Shown: positions 45,230-54,100, counted from the first letter of the stretch. The stretch is 58,799 nt of DNA from an uncultured Lachnospiraceae bacterium (GCA_949840805.1 CATKXR010000023.1:1-58799); one strand, 5' to 3'. The notes: a model not told the origin generated them from the letters alone. A program made the numbers and translations.

Positions 45230-46176
45230 ATATATTTCTCCTTTCCGCTCTGTGTCAACCGTAAAAAAACATCTTCCAAAGTCGGCTGTGCAATCTCTAT
45301 TCCTTGAAAGGGAATGTGATGTTCTGCCAAAAATGATATGACACACTCCATATCTGATTGCGCATCAGGCGAATGAATGATGACTGCCGAATTATGCGCA
45401 ATTATTTCTTCTTTCCGGAAAGAGCTCTTTAATATCCCCATATATTTTTTTGCGTCCTCAATATTAGGAAAATGTACCCGTACCGTGTTTTCCCGAAGGA
45501 AAGAGCGTAATTCAGTTGGCGTCCCCTGCTTTACAGCTTTTCCGTCTTTCATAATACAAATGTTATTGCTCAAACTATCTGCTTCTTCAAGATAGTGTGT
45601 TGTGAGAAAAATAGTGGTTTCAAAATCATTACGGATTTGTTTCATCATTTCCCACATAGAAATACGGGATTGAATATCCATGCCAACAGTCGGCTCGTCC
45701 AAAAAGAGAATTTTAGGATTTGACATCATGTTAAGGGCAATATCAAGGCGGCGTTTTACGCCCCCGGAATAAGAGGATACTGGATATTTCCGATACCGTT
45801 CCAATCCAAAGTCCGTAATGAGTTTTTCCATTCTTTTTTTGGCTTCTGCTTTCGGGATTTTATATAAACGGCTTTGGAACAGCATATTTTCCTCTAATGA
45901 CAAATAGGTGTCGATTGATGTTCGCTGTGCAACACAAGCAATCTGTGAACGTACCCACGCAGCGTCCGCATAAATGTTTCTTCCAAGCATAGTTACTTTG
46001 CCGGAAGTGGGACGTATGTAAGTTGTCAATATGCGGATTAAGGTGGATTTCCCCGCCCCATTTTCCCCCAACAGTGAAAAGATTTCTCCGGCTTTAACCG
46101 AAAGGGATAAACCCGAAAGTGCCTGAATGCCATTTTTATACTGCTTTATAATATTTTCCGTTTCAATAGCATACAT
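45226..46176 (-). CDS. ABC transporter ATPase (DrrA/CcmA type)
   Basis: 316 residues. Walker A GENGAGKST, signature YSGGVKRRLDIALN, Walker B ILFLDEPTVGMD and the switch His (FLTTHYLEEAD) are intact. A C-terminal extension of about 80 residues matches the DUF4162-type regulatory domain of drug-export ATPases. It starts three bases after the AraC-type gene, whose end contains its ribosome site (AAGGGGG). It powers the adjoining ABC-2 permease; the substrate is unknown but is probably an antimicrobial or lipid-like compound. Confidence 0.93.
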   Translation of the reverse strand: MYAIETENIIKQYKNGIQALSGLSLSVKAGEIFSLLGENGAGKSTLIRILTTYIRPTSGKVTMLGRNIYADAAWVRSQIACVAQRTSIDTYLSLEENMLFQSRLYKIPKAEAKKRMEKLITDFGLERYRKYPVSSYSGGVKRRLDIALNMMSNPKILFLDEPTVGMDIQSRISMWEMMKQIRNDFETTIFLTTHYLEEADSLSNNICIMKDGKAVKQGTPTELRSFLRENTVRVHFPNIEDAKKYMGILKSSFRKEEIIAHNSAVIIHSPDAQSDMECVISFLAEHHIPFQGIEIAQPTLEDVFLRLTQSGKEKYI

Positions 46177-46179
46177 GAG

Positions 46180-47064
46180 CTATGCCCCCTTAATTGGAAA
46201 TTCTTCCTTTTCTTTTTTTAATGCTATCCATACTTCGGAATGGCCATAGATCGGTTTTCCGTGGATAGCAGGGTACACTTCAATATCCGGCAGTCCGGCA
46301 TATTCATAGCCGGAAAAGGGAAGCCATTCCGTATAAAACCGTTTGAAAACATCTTGTACATTTTCTTTGAAATGCCCGTCATTTTCAAAGACTACCCATG
46401 TTGTGGCCGGGATTTCATACTGATACATTCCCGTGGGAGCTTCTTTGTTTGTGGCAGCGGCTATATAATAGAAAATGTTGCCCGGGTTATGGTAAACACT
46501 TATGCCCAAAATTCCTTTGGGATTTTCATTTGATAACAGGCATATATCTGAAAACTGTTTTTCGTCAAGAATGTCTTTCCAAAATTCGGGGACTATTCTC
46601 TGATTTTCTTCCATATCTTCGGTCAAAGATGTACGAATGCCAACAATTCTAATGACTCCTGTTTCTGCAATGTGATAGGACATAGCATTTTCTCCTGTAA
46701 CTTTTACGGAAAATCTAATTGGCGGATAAGCATTTAAGATACTTCCCTTATTTTTAGCAGCAGATGGTGTTATTCCGTGAACACTTTGAAATGCTCTGTT
46801 AAAAGAGGTTGGAGAGGTATAGCCATATCTGAGGGCAACATCTAACACCTTTTTGTCTGTCTGCTGTAATTCAAAAGCAGCCTGTGACATTCTGCGTCTG
46901 CGTATGTACTCTGAAAGAGAAACACCGGCCACATAGGAAAACAGACGTTGAAAGTAATAAGTCCCACAACACGCAATACGGGCTGCTTCCTCATAAGATA
47001 TTTCTTTATCAAGATTGTCTTCTATGTACTCTATGGCGTTGTTTAGATTTTTCAACCATTCCAT
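46180..47064 (-). CDS. AraC-family regulator with GyrI-like effector domain
   Basis: 294 residues. Two HTH motifs of the AraC domain (residues 8-106: SYEEAARIACCGTYYFQRLFSY, then VLDVALRYGYTSPTSFNRAFQ) are followed by a GyrI-like small-molecule domain (about 125-290). This is the Rob/BltR-like design that senses drugs. It heads the operon with the ABC exporter, so drug-induced activation of the exporter is likely. AGGAGGT precedes the ATG. A TATAAT (47103-47108 on the minus strand) is the probable -10. The 266 bp beyond 47064 show no other gene. Confidence 0.92.
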   Translation of the reverse strand: MEWLKNLNNAIEYIEDNLDKEISYEEAARIACCGTYYFQRLFSYVAGVSLSEYIRRRRMSQAAFELQQTDKKVLDVALRYGYTSPTSFNRAFQSVHGITPSAAKNKGSILNAYPPIRFSVKVTGENAMSYHIAETGVIRIVGIRTSLTEDMEENQRIVPEFWKDILDEKQFSDICLLSNENPKGILGISVYHNPGNIFYYIAAATNKEAPTGMYQYEIPATTWVVFENDGHFKENVQDVFKRFYTEWLPFSGYEYAGLPDIEVYPAIHGKPIYGHSEVWIALKKEKEEFPIKGA

Positions 47065-47330
47065 TTCTTTACCTCCTGCAAATCATTCTAAACCAAAAAA
47101 CAATTATATTCCTCGCTTTTCATGCGCTCTTTTGTAAACTTTAATCCATTAAAAATTTTTGTTCAATCCTATTTTTTCCAAGAAACAGGAATTATTCAGG
47201 TTATTCATGCGTGATGTGCAGATATATCCAAAATTATGGGAGGAAAAGGATGGCGAAGCAGGTTTCCATACATTTGAATAGCCTGCCGGGGTAGAATGGA
47301 GCAGGCTTTTGGAATAAAACGTAAGTTGTA

Positions 47331-49199
47331 TTATGATATTCGTTGTCGGATAAAGGGTTTCTTGTGACGATTCACCGTCACCCGCACCCCATCTTCACTT
47401 TTACCGATATTCACCTGCAGCCCGTGGAGGCACAGGATCTTCCGTGTCAGAAACAGCCCCATTCCCATATGCCCGTCTTTTCTGCCGCGGTTCTTATCGC
47501 CGGTATAAAACAGGTCAAAAGCGTGCAAAAACGGGTCTTCCTCCATGGGAGCTGCCGTATTCTCTATACTCCAGCTATTCTTCTCTGTTCTCACCCGGAT
47601 CCTGCCTCCTGGCAGGTTATAGTCCACTGCATTGGCCAGCAGATTCCACACCGCCTTGGCCAGATATTCCCGGTCTCCGGTCACAACAAAATCTCCCTTT
47701 TCCTCATACTGTACCTGCAGATCCTTCTCCCGGACCACCGGTTCCAGCCGTGCAAGCTGTTCCCGTGTCAGCTCCAGGAAGGACACTTCCTCCCTCCCCA
47801 GAATCAGTTCCTTTGAATCCAGCCTGGAAATCTCAATCATTTTCACGACCAGACCGTCAATCTCCTCCGTCTGCCGGATAATCTGCTCCAGATAATAATC
47901 CCGCTTATCCTCCCGGTTGTGCTCCGCCAGATTCTCCGCAAAATTCCGTATCACTCCCAGAGGCGTCTTCAATTCATGGGCCATGGCGTTGGTCATGTCC
48001 CGTCTGGTCTCCTCCAGCGCCGCCTGCCGGTCATAGGTGCGTCTGAATGCACAGGCTACCGCTGTCATACATGCAAACATCAGCAGGAGGCCTGCCCCGT
48101 AGGCATATTTCATATCGCCTGCCGCATCCAGCCAGGGACGGCATTCCATGCGGATTTCCATATACACAAAGGGATCTCCTGCCATCCCGATCTGTAGCTG
48201 ATAACGTCCCCTGTACCAGAATCCGTCTTCATCCGTCACGATCGGCGGCTCCTCTGTCCCTGGCTCCCATACAAATTCCTGCACTTCAGGATAGCCGTGA
48301 AGATAAGGGCTGCGGCTCCACTGATGCCATCGGTCATAGGAGCCTTTCTCGTAGATTCCCATATAGGGAAACGTCATAGAAGTGTCAAAAATCTTTCCGT
48401 TTTCCAGTTCTTCTTCCCTGACCCGGGAATTTTCCCATTGCCATACCATCCGGCTGCCCGTCTCATGGAAGGTTTTGCCCTCACTCAGTTCCTCCCCGGT
48501 TCCATAGTCTACCGTCACGCCGGAATCCTGCATATATCCTCCCCCGGTTAAGGGATCCCGAAACGCCAGTTCTTCCTCATTGGGGTTCTCCTTCCAGGTT
48601 ATCTCCTGGACATAGATTCCCCACAGATCCCGCCCGTCCGGAGAGACACGGATGGAAAACCGCAGTTTATCCGGCAAAGTAAGGTCAAATGACCGGATAT
48701 CTTCCCACTGCCAGGCAGCCAGTTCTTCCTTCTCCTTTAGTGAAAGAAAATCGTCCAGCCCGAAACTCGCGTATTTCTGCCATTCTGTACCGCTTATCCG
48801 AGCCGAATTGTTCCCTGCCTGTTCCTGGCTTTTGGCAAACAGATGTTTCTTCTTGTCATAAACCCCTACGGAAATTTCCAACCGCTCACTGTCTGCCTCC
48901 CAGAAGGCCTCATTGGCCAATGCCTGATAAAAATCTTTTCTTTCCTCTTCCTTCCATTCTTCCGTCTCCATGGCAAACTCTTTTTCGGATACTTTTCTGA
49001 CAATGGAAATCGCTGCCTCCTTAAACCGCTGCCGGTAATCTTCCACAAGATTTTCTTTTACGAAAAAGGTGGACAGTCCCATAATCGCCAGATACATGAC
49101 CCCAAAGCCGGCAGCAGCCGGCGCCCAGAATGTTCCCGGTTTTCTTTTCATATTTTTTATCATTCCTTTCCCCTGGCCCTGTTTTTTATCTCCTTCCAA
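47331..49199 (-). CDS. Sensor histidine kinase
   Basis: Up to 622 residues. An N-terminal membrane segment (about 27-47) and a second near 368-390 flank a large extracytoplasmic domain of about 320 residues. HisKA follows with H408 in AMAHELKTPLG, then HATPase_c (NLLANAVDYN, DGHMGMGLFLTRKIL). The sensor domain resembles no family I know. The start is unclear: TTG at 49199, or ATG at 49163 or 49151, which keep the membrane segment. It is 60 bp after the regulator gene and is co-transcribed with it. Confidence 0.9.
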   Translation of the reverse strand: MEGDKKQGQGKGMIKNMKRKPGTFWAPAAAGFGVMYLAIMGLSTFFVKENLVEDYRQRFKEAAISIVRKVSEKEFAMETEEWKEEERKDFYQALANEAFWEADSERLEISVGVYDKKKHLFAKSQEQAGNNSARISGTEWQKYASFGLDDFLSLKEKEELAAWQWEDIRSFDLTLPDKLRFSIRVSPDGRDLWGIYVQEITWKENPNEEELAFRDPLTGGGYMQDSGVTVDYGTGEELSEGKTFHETGSRMVWQWENSRVREEELENGKIFDTSMTFPYMGIYEKGSYDRWHQWSRSPYLHGYPEVQEFVWEPGTEEPPIVTDEDGFWYRGRYQLQIGMAGDPFVYMEIRMECRPWLDAAGDMKYAYGAGLLLMFACMTAVACAFRRTYDRQAALEETRRDMTNAMAHELKTPLGVIRNFAENLAEHNREDKRDYYLEQIIRQTEEIDGLVVKMIEISRLDSKELILGREEVSFLELTREQLARLEPVVREKDLQVQYEEKGDFVVTGDREYLAKAVWNLLANAVDYNLPGGRIRVRTEKNSWSIENTAAPMEEDPFLHAFDLFYTGDKNRGRKDGHMGMGLFLTRKILCLHGLQVNIGKSEDGVRVTVNRHKKPFIRQRIS

Positions 49200-49259
49200 A
49201 CATACCCGAGCCGTTTGTGTCAGATTCCATCAGACTCAGACGCAAAGCTGTCTCTGCCT

Positions 49260-49952
49260 TCATTCCCGGCTTTCTTTCAATACATCCAGCCGATAACCTG
49301 ACTTGCGCACAGTTTCTATGCTGCAATTGCAGGCGCCAAGCGCCTTTCTCAGCTTTTTGATGTGATTGTCCACCACCCGTTCGTTTCCCTCAAAATCATA
49401 TCCCCAGAAGCGGATCAAAAGCTGTTCCCGGCTGTAAATCCGTCCCGGATTTTCCATAAAAAAGATAAGCATTTCATATTCCTTAGGCGGCAGGGACAAA
49501 GGTTCTCCCTTTTTCCACATCCGATGGCTTCGAATATCTGCTCGCAGATCTCCCAACTGTAAAAAGCTGTCCTTTCCCTTTATCTCTCCCTGGATCCTGC
49601 CGGTCAGCGCCATGGCTTTTGCGTACAATACCGGCAGTGAAAAGGGCTTTGTCACATAATCATCCGCCCCCAGGGCATATCCGTTCAGCATATCCTCCTC
49701 CATCACCCTGGCCGTGATGAAGATAACCGGCACGTCGCTTTCCCTGCGGATTTTGCGGCACAGGGCAAAACCGTCCATGCCCGGTATCATCACATCCAGA
49801 AGGATCAGATGGAAGCTCTCCCTTCTCAGCCGCTCCAAAGCTTTTTTGCCGTTTTCTTCTGTCTCCGTTTTCCAGCCCTTACAGGCAAAATAGTCGGCCG
49901 CCGCCTCGGCCAGCAGGCTGTCGTCTTCTACAATCAGCAATCTCTGTCCCAT
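49260..49952 (-). CDS. OmpR/PhoB-family response regulator
   Basis: 230 residues: a receiver domain with phosphoacceptor D53 (LILLDVMIPGMDG), acidic E9-D10-D11 and K in TKPFS, then a winged-helix DNA-binding domain (PPKEYEMLIFFMENPGRIYSREQL and NHIKKLRKAL). It is partner of the kinase downstream. The ribosome site AAGGGGGAA precedes the ATG, and a 12-bp palindrome sits 22 bp upstream, possibly for autoregulation. Confidence 0.95.
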   Translation of the reverse strand: MGQRLLIVEDDSLLAEAAADYFACKGWKTETEENGKKALERLRRESFHLILLDVMIPGMDGFALCRKIRRESDVPVIFITARVMEEDMLNGYALGADDYVTKPFSLPVLYAKAMALTGRIQGEIKGKDSFLQLGDLRADIRSHRMWKKGEPLSLPPKEYEMLIFFMENPGRIYSREQLLIRFWGYDFEGNERVVDNHIKKLRKALGACNCSIETVRKSGYRLDVLKESRE

Positions 49953-49973
49953 GGTTTTCCCCCTTGTTGATAG

Positions 49974-49985
49974 GATAAGCTTATC
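49974..49985. promoter_or_regulatory. Palindrome upstream of response regulator gene
   Basis: GATAAGCTTATC, a perfect 12-bp palindrome, lies 22 bp upstream of the regulator ATG, between ribosome site and promoter. It is well placed as an operator. Confidence 0.4.
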
Positions 49986-50072
49986 ATTTTAATATATCCT
50001 TTTTGTGTTCTTTTGTAAAATATAAATATGGACGGCTTTGCGGATGGATGAGGAGGTTGGTTTCGGTGATAT

Positions 50073-50113
50073 TTTATAAAAGATTTTATAATTAAATTTA
50101 TAAAAGATTTTAT
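50073..50113. repeat. Two 17-bp direct repeats, 24-bp period, upstream of the two-component operon
   Basis: TTTATAAAAGATTTTAT occurs at 50073-50089 and 50097-50113 without change. Each copy is nearly palindromic. They lie about 120-160 bp upstream of the response regulator start and could be binding boxes for an OmpR-type regulator, which favours tandem repeats. Confidence 0.5.
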
Positions 50114-50130
50114 TTTACGAAAAAATAAAA

Positions 50131-50157
50131 CCGGAAATCTGTTTTTTAGATTCCCGG
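50131..50157 (-). terminator. Rho-independent terminator after MFS gene
   Basis: On the minus strand CCGGGAATC (50157-50149) pairs with GATTTCCGG (50139-50131) and is followed by TTTTATTTTTT. It lies 13 bp after the MFS stop. Confidence 0.85.
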
Positions 50158-50169
50158 CTTATTTTTATG

Positions 50170-51345
50170 TCACTCTGTTTTGCTGCAAAGAATTATTCCC
50201 ATTAGTAACAGCACTGGAAAAATAACACCCGCTAAAATTCCCATTTTCAGGTTATCCCCAAATGCCTCTGATATCATACCGACCAGCGTGGGGCCTCCTG
50301 AACAGCCTATATCCCCGCCTAAAGCCAATAACGCAAACATAGCGGTTCCGCCTTTTGGCAAAGCTGCCGATGCCCTGCTGAAAGTTCCCGGCCACATGAT
50401 TCCAACTGACAGCCCGCAGACAGCACAGGCAATCAGACTGAGTAACGGAATTGGGAAAAGGGAGATTCCCAAATAAGACAGTATACACAGGATACTGCTG
50501 CAGACCATAAAGCGTTCCAAATGAATACGATCTCCATACTTGCCATAAAACAATCTTGACATTCCCATCAGAATCGCAAACGCCATCGGTCCGGCCAGAT
50601 CACCTGCCGTCTTGGATATCCCAAGTCCTTTTTCTGCAAAGGTGGAAGCCCATTGGCTGACTGCCTGCTCGCTCGCCCCTGCACATATCATCATTACCAG
50701 CAAAATCCAAAATACTTTCATCTGGAACAATTCCTTCAATTCCAGTCCGGACTCACCATCCTCAATCAGGGGCGCAATGGGGACCCTGGCAAAAACAACA
50801 GCATTTTCAACCGGGATAAGCGCCCAGATAACTGCCAGTATCTTCCAGTTTTCTATACCGGCCACATGAAAAAACACGGTTGATATGAGTACGACCCCTG
50901 CATGTCCCCAGCAATAAAAAGAATGAAGCATACTCATTGCTTTCTCCTTATTGTCGGAAGGGCATGATTCCATAACCGGACTGACGAGAACTTCCAAAAG
51001 TCCGCCACCAATGGCATAGATCATTACGGCAATCAAAATCCCCACAAAAGGGGTTGGCAAAATATCCGGCAGGACCGTAAGAAGAACCAGTCCCACAGCC
51101 GATAAAACATGAGCGAAAACCATGGATGCACGATACCCTGTCTTATCTATAAATCCGACTGAAAGAAGATCCACCAAAAGCTGTATTCCAAAATTAAAAG
51201 TCACCAACAGCGTAATCTGGGAAAGAGGAATATGATAACTTTTTTGAAAAAACAAAAACAGCAACGGTGTAAAATTGTTGACTACAGCCTGCACGATATA
51301 TCCCACAAAACAGGCTGTGATTGTTTTATTATATTGGTTTTTCAT
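50170..51345 (-). CDS. Major facilitator superfamily transporter
   Basis: 391 residues with 12 hydrophobic segments and an MFS loop motif between segments 2 and 3 (GFIDKTGYRASM). The family includes FucP-like sugar carriers and drug exporters; nothing here fixes the substrate. The ATG at 51345 has TTTGGAGGTG upstream, while an extension to 51363 would include that site. A terminator follows. It is a single-gene unit, facing away from the GyrI-like gene. Confidence 0.9.
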   Translation of the reverse strand: MKNQYNKTITACFVGYIVQAVVNNFTPLLFLFFQKSYHIPLSQITLLVTFNFGIQLLVDLLSVGFIDKTGYRASMVFAHVLSAVGLVLLTVLPDILPTPFVGILIAVMIYAIGGGLLEVLVSPVMESCPSDNKEKAMSMLHSFYCWGHAGVVLISTVFFHVAGIENWKILAVIWALIPVENAVVFARVPIAPLIEDGESGLELKELFQMKVFWILLVMMICAGASEQAVSQWASTFAEKGLGISKTAGDLAGPMAFAILMGMSRLFYGKYGDRIHLERFMVCSSILCILSYLGISLFPIPLLSLIACAVCGLSVGIMWPGTFSRASAALPKGGTAMFALLALGGDIGCSGGPTLVGMISEAFGDNLKMGILAGVIFPVLLLMGIILCSKTE

Positions 51346-51396
51346 TTCAACACCTCCAAACAAATGAGATCATATTTCATAATTCATGCCAAGTCA

Positions 51397-51426
51397 TTGT
51401 ACATAATCGTATATTTATGGTATAAT
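51397..51426 (+). promoter_or_regulatory. Sigma-A-type promoter for the structured leader
   Basis: TTGTAC (51397-51402), 18 bases, TATAAT (51421-51426). A transcript from here would begin at about 51433, just before the hairpins, and reach the GyrI-like gene after about 280 nt. Confidence 0.55.
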
Positions 51427-51444
51427 TCTTAAGGAAAGTATCAG

Positions 51445-51679
51445 ATTCAGAGCAGACAAAAAGAGCAACTTTATACAAAAGATAAAACTGCTCTGAATAT
51501 GATTCTTTCTGATTGTACCAAGGTACGGAACTATTTTCTGACAATTCTACCGTGAAATCGGTATTATTTCGGATTTGGTTTGAGAAATTGTCAGAAAATA
51601 TATCGATAAATTTGCCATGTCTGTAGTATATCACAGTGAGGCAACGTTGGCAAGCCGCCGTGCAGCGGCTTGGTACAAT
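51445..51679 (+). ncRNA. Candidate structured 5' leader RNA (riboswitch- or attenuator-like)
   Basis: Four pairings can be seen. Stem A: 51445-51455 with 51488-51498 (11 bp). Stem B: ATTGTACCAA (51512-51521) with TTGGTACAAT (51670-51679), 10 bp, closing a large loop. Stem C, inside B: 51532-51546 with 51586-51600 (15 bp, perfect). Stem D: CAAGCCGC (51651-51658) with GCGGCTTG (51665-51672). B and D share bases 51670-51672, so they compete. This is the layout of a switch placed 30 nt before the ribosome site. I do not recognise a known class. Confidence 0.4.
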
Positions 51680-51710
51680 AATATACAAGTTGGAATTTGA
51701 GGAGAAAATT

Positions 51711-52172
51711 ATGAAAGTTGAAAGGTGTGTAAAAGAGTCTTTTGTTGTGATAGGAAAAGAAGGTTCAACTTTAGATGGAGAGGGCTTTATTCAAAGATTA
51801 TGGGTTGAGGCAAATTCTCACTTTGGAGAAGTCCGGCATTTGGCTAAGAAAGATGAGAATGGAAATATAGGCGGCATATGGGGAGCTATGTCTGATTTCT
51901 CACATTCATTCAATCCGTGGGAAGATTTCAGCAAAGGACTTTATCTTGCCGGAGTAGAATGTATGGAGGACGCAGAAGCCCCCGACGGTTGGACAAAATG
52001 GATTATTCCTGGCTATGAATATATTTATATAGAATGTGAAAATGATGATGCTTTTTCAGAGACAATAAAATATCTGGAAGATAATGATATTCCATTAGTG
52101 GGAGCAGTCCACGATTTTACTTGTCCGCGGACAGGGAAGAATTATATGTTTTTTCCGATTAGAAAGTTATAA
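51711..52172 (+). CDS. GyrI-like (AraC effector-binding type) stand-alone protein
   Basis: 153 residues with the GyrI-like fold pattern: VERCVKESFVVIGKEGS, then a central Trp-rich part (DGWTKWIIPGYEYIYIECEN), and a C-terminal DFTCPRTGKNYMFFPIRKL. Stand-alone members bind small hydrophobic molecules and some hydrolyse or sequester toxins. The ATG at 51711 has GAGGAG upstream. A longer frame to 51636 would run through the leader stems and is rejected. Its fold is shared with the C-terminal domain of the AraC-type regulator at 46.2-47.1 kb. Confidence 0.85.
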   Translation: MKVERCVKESFVVIGKEGSTLDGEGFIQRLWVEANSHFGEVRHLAKKDENGNIGGIWGAMSDFSHSFNPWEDFSKGLYLAGVECMEDAEAPDGWTKWIIPGYEYIYIECENDDAFSETIKYLEDNDIPLVGAVHDFTCPRTGKNYMFFPIRKL

Positions 52173-52202
52173 ATAAATTCCTATCTGGAGGAAACTTATA
52201 GG

Positions 52203-52298
52203 ATTGATTTTATTGTGAATATGGTTGCAGAGGTGATTGATTTTTTTATCAATTTCTATACAGACAAGGTTATTGATAAATTTTCAAAAGAGAGATAG
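52203..52298 (+). CDS. Possible small amphipathic protein, non-ATG start
   Basis: An open frame of 31 codons (IDFIVNMVAEVIDFFINFYT, then DKVIDKFSKER) ends at TAG 52296-52298. GGAGG at 52187-52191 is 11 bases before the ATT at 52203. In-frame GTG (52215) and ATG (52221) are too far from it. The alternation of hydrophobic and charged residues is that of a membrane-associated peptide. It follows the GyrI-like gene by 30 bp. I do not know its function. Confidence 0.35.
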   Translation: MDFIVNMVAEVIDFFINFYTDKVIDKFSKER

Positions 52299-52405
52299 AA
52301 ACATGATTTTTGTGAGTGGTGTTTATGATGTGGAAAATCATGCCTTATCGTGCAGCATTATCCATGAGCCAATATTGTTAAGTTAAAGATTTTTCCAAAA
52401 GGTCC

Positions 52406-52904
52406 GCAGGAGAAGAGGGACAGAACGTTTTCAGACACGTTCTCACTCCGTTTTTCACGTAGCGGTACTAAGGAACTGTCTCAAAATCACTTACCATATT
52501 CCTTGTCTTTTTCTCCGAGAGCACTGCTCAAAAATCAGTTACATAGCCCGCTATGCGCCTGATTTTTGAGCAGTGCTCTCGAAGAAAAATCCTGCGGACT
52601 AATGGTAAGTGATTTCGAGACAGTTCCTAAGGCTGTAAAAGACACAGCCTAAGTGCCGACGTGAAAAGAGGGTCTTCAAACGTTCTGTCCCTCTTCTCCT
52701 GCTACGTTACCGACATACTTAATAGAAGGCGTTACCCCCATAGAACGGCCGATAACGTAGCCTGTTCTGTTACCCGCACCCCGGGAAACCCTCGAAGAAC
52801 GTCGGCGCTTAATGAACCGGGGTGGTTTTCCCGGTGAATTTAGCGTCCGCTACGTTCTTCACGGAGCGAGAGCACGTTTTCCGGGGTGCGGGTAACAGAA
52901 CAGG
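52406..52904. repeat. Cluster of three adjoining nested inverted repeats
   Basis: Unit A (52406-52702): 25-bp perfect ends (52406-52430 and 52678-52702), then 27 bp with one mismatch (52471-52497 and 52602-52628), then 23 bp perfect (52516-52538 and 52559-52581) around a CATAGC/GCTATG tip. Unit B (52701-52761): nine-bp ends GCTACGTTA/TAACGTAGC. Unit C (52761-52904): 24-bp perfect ends (52761-52784 and 52881-52904) with GAAGAACGT/ACGTTCTTC inside. The units share their boundary bases and are GC-richer than the flanks. It looks like a palindromic repeat or MITE family. The rest of 52299-53024 has no gene; frames inside C are not believable. Confidence 0.88.
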
Positions 52905-53024
52905 CGAACCTTTTGGAATCACTGTAAACAGCATCATACTCCGCCCAAAGGGCATGTATTATGGGATGCCCGGAAGGGTATATTTTTGCAATCAAAAGGT
53001 ACAGGGGCAATTAAAGGATTCGTT

Positions 53025-53963
53025 ATGATATTAAGTGTGAGCAGAAGGACAGATGTGCCGAATTACTATTCCGAATGGTTTATTAACAGAATGAAAGAGG
53101 GATTTTTATATGTAAGAAACCCTATGAATACACATCAGATAAGTAAAATAGATTTATCGCCAGATGTGGTAGACTGTATTGTGTTTTGGACAAAAAATCC
53201 GGAAAATATGATAGGAAAATTGGAGTGTTTGCAAAATTATCTATATTATTTTCAATTTACGCTAACCGGGTATGGTAAAGATATAGAATCGAATCTTCCT
53301 GATAAAAGGAAGAAACTTATTCCTGTGTTTCGGGAGTTGTCTGAAAAAATAGGAAAAGAAAAAGTAATATGGCGATATGACCCCATTTTGATAAATGGAA
53401 AATATACAATGGATTATCACTTAAAAGCTTTTGAGGAAATAGCGGGAAATCTTGCAGGTTATACAGAAAAAGTGGTCATTAGTTTTGTCGATTTATATGC
53501 AAAGACAAAACGAAATACAAGGAAACTTGATATCAGGCAGATAACAGATGAAGAAATGATTCATATGGCGGCTAAAATGGCACAAATCGCCTTAAAATAT
53601 AAGTTGGTTATCGAATCCTGTGCAGAGCAGATCGATCTTCAAAAAGCCGGTGTCAGGCATGGAAGCTGCATAGACAAAAAATTAATTGAGAAACTGTCAG
53701 GATGCAGGCTGTCAGGTAAAAAAGACAAAAATCAGAGAGGAGAGTGCGGATGTATTGAAAGCGTTGAAACAGGAGCTTATAATACCTGCCTTACTGGCTG
53801 TAAATACTGTTATGCGAATTTTAGTGATGAGAGAGTAAAAGAGAATGTAAAATTGTATGACAAAGTGTCTCCGCTGTTATGTGGGCATATCAATTCGGGC
53901 GATAGAATTACAGACAGAAAAGTGAAGTCGCTGAAAATAACTGCGGGGATAAGCTCTGTTTAG
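53025..53963 (+). CDS. DUF1848 family protein
   Basis: 312 residues. It begins MILSVSRRTDVPNYYSEWF, the family's start, and has FWTKNPENM and WRYDPILI motifs. The end carries GAYNTCLTGCKYCYANFSDE, a Cys-rich pattern like a radical-SAM cluster motif moved to the C-terminus. The function is unknown. The ATG at 53025 has AAAGGA upstream; 13 extra residues in the longer frame are not supported. It lies directly after the palindromic cluster, which may supply or insulate its promoter. Confidence 0.88.
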   Translation: MILSVSRRTDVPNYYSEWFINRMKEGFLYVRNPMNTHQISKIDLSPDVVDCIVFWTKNPENMIGKLECLQNYLYYFQFTLTGYGKDIESNLPDKRKKLIPVFRELSEKIGKEKVIWRYDPILINGKYTMDYHLKAFEEIAGNLAGYTEKVVISFVDLYAKTKRNTRKLDIRQITDEEMIHMAAKMAQIALKYKLVIESCAEQIDLQKAGVRHGSCIDKKLIEKLSGCRLSGKKDKNQRGECGCIESVETGAYNTCLTGCKYCYANFSDERVKENVKLYDKVSPLLCGHINSGDRITDRKVKSLKITAGISSV

Positions 53964-54025
53964 ATACATCAGGTATTCTTTCAATATGGATGAATGTTAT
54001 CTGTGCTGATTATCGATAAATTTTC

Positions 54026-54054
54026 TTGTATTTGCTGCCATTTTGTACTAAACT
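54026..54054 (+). promoter_or_regulatory. Promoter-like site before the P-loop kinase gene
   Basis: TTGTAT (54026-54031), 17 bases, TAAACT (54049-54054), 47 bp before the ATG at 54101. Confidence 0.4.
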
Positions 54055-54100
54055 GATGGATACGGAATGTGATAGGAATTTGCGAGGGTGAGGACAGAAT

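Noticed and set aside
47237..47297. 14-codon frame after a strong GGAGG at 47.24 kb
   Set aside because: Too short to support, no conservation evidence, and it lies in a gap between two leftward genes.
52822..53028. 68-codon frame in the palindromic cluster
   Set aside because: It lies in the right half of inverted repeat unit C and is dictated by the repeat. No ribosome site or known domain.
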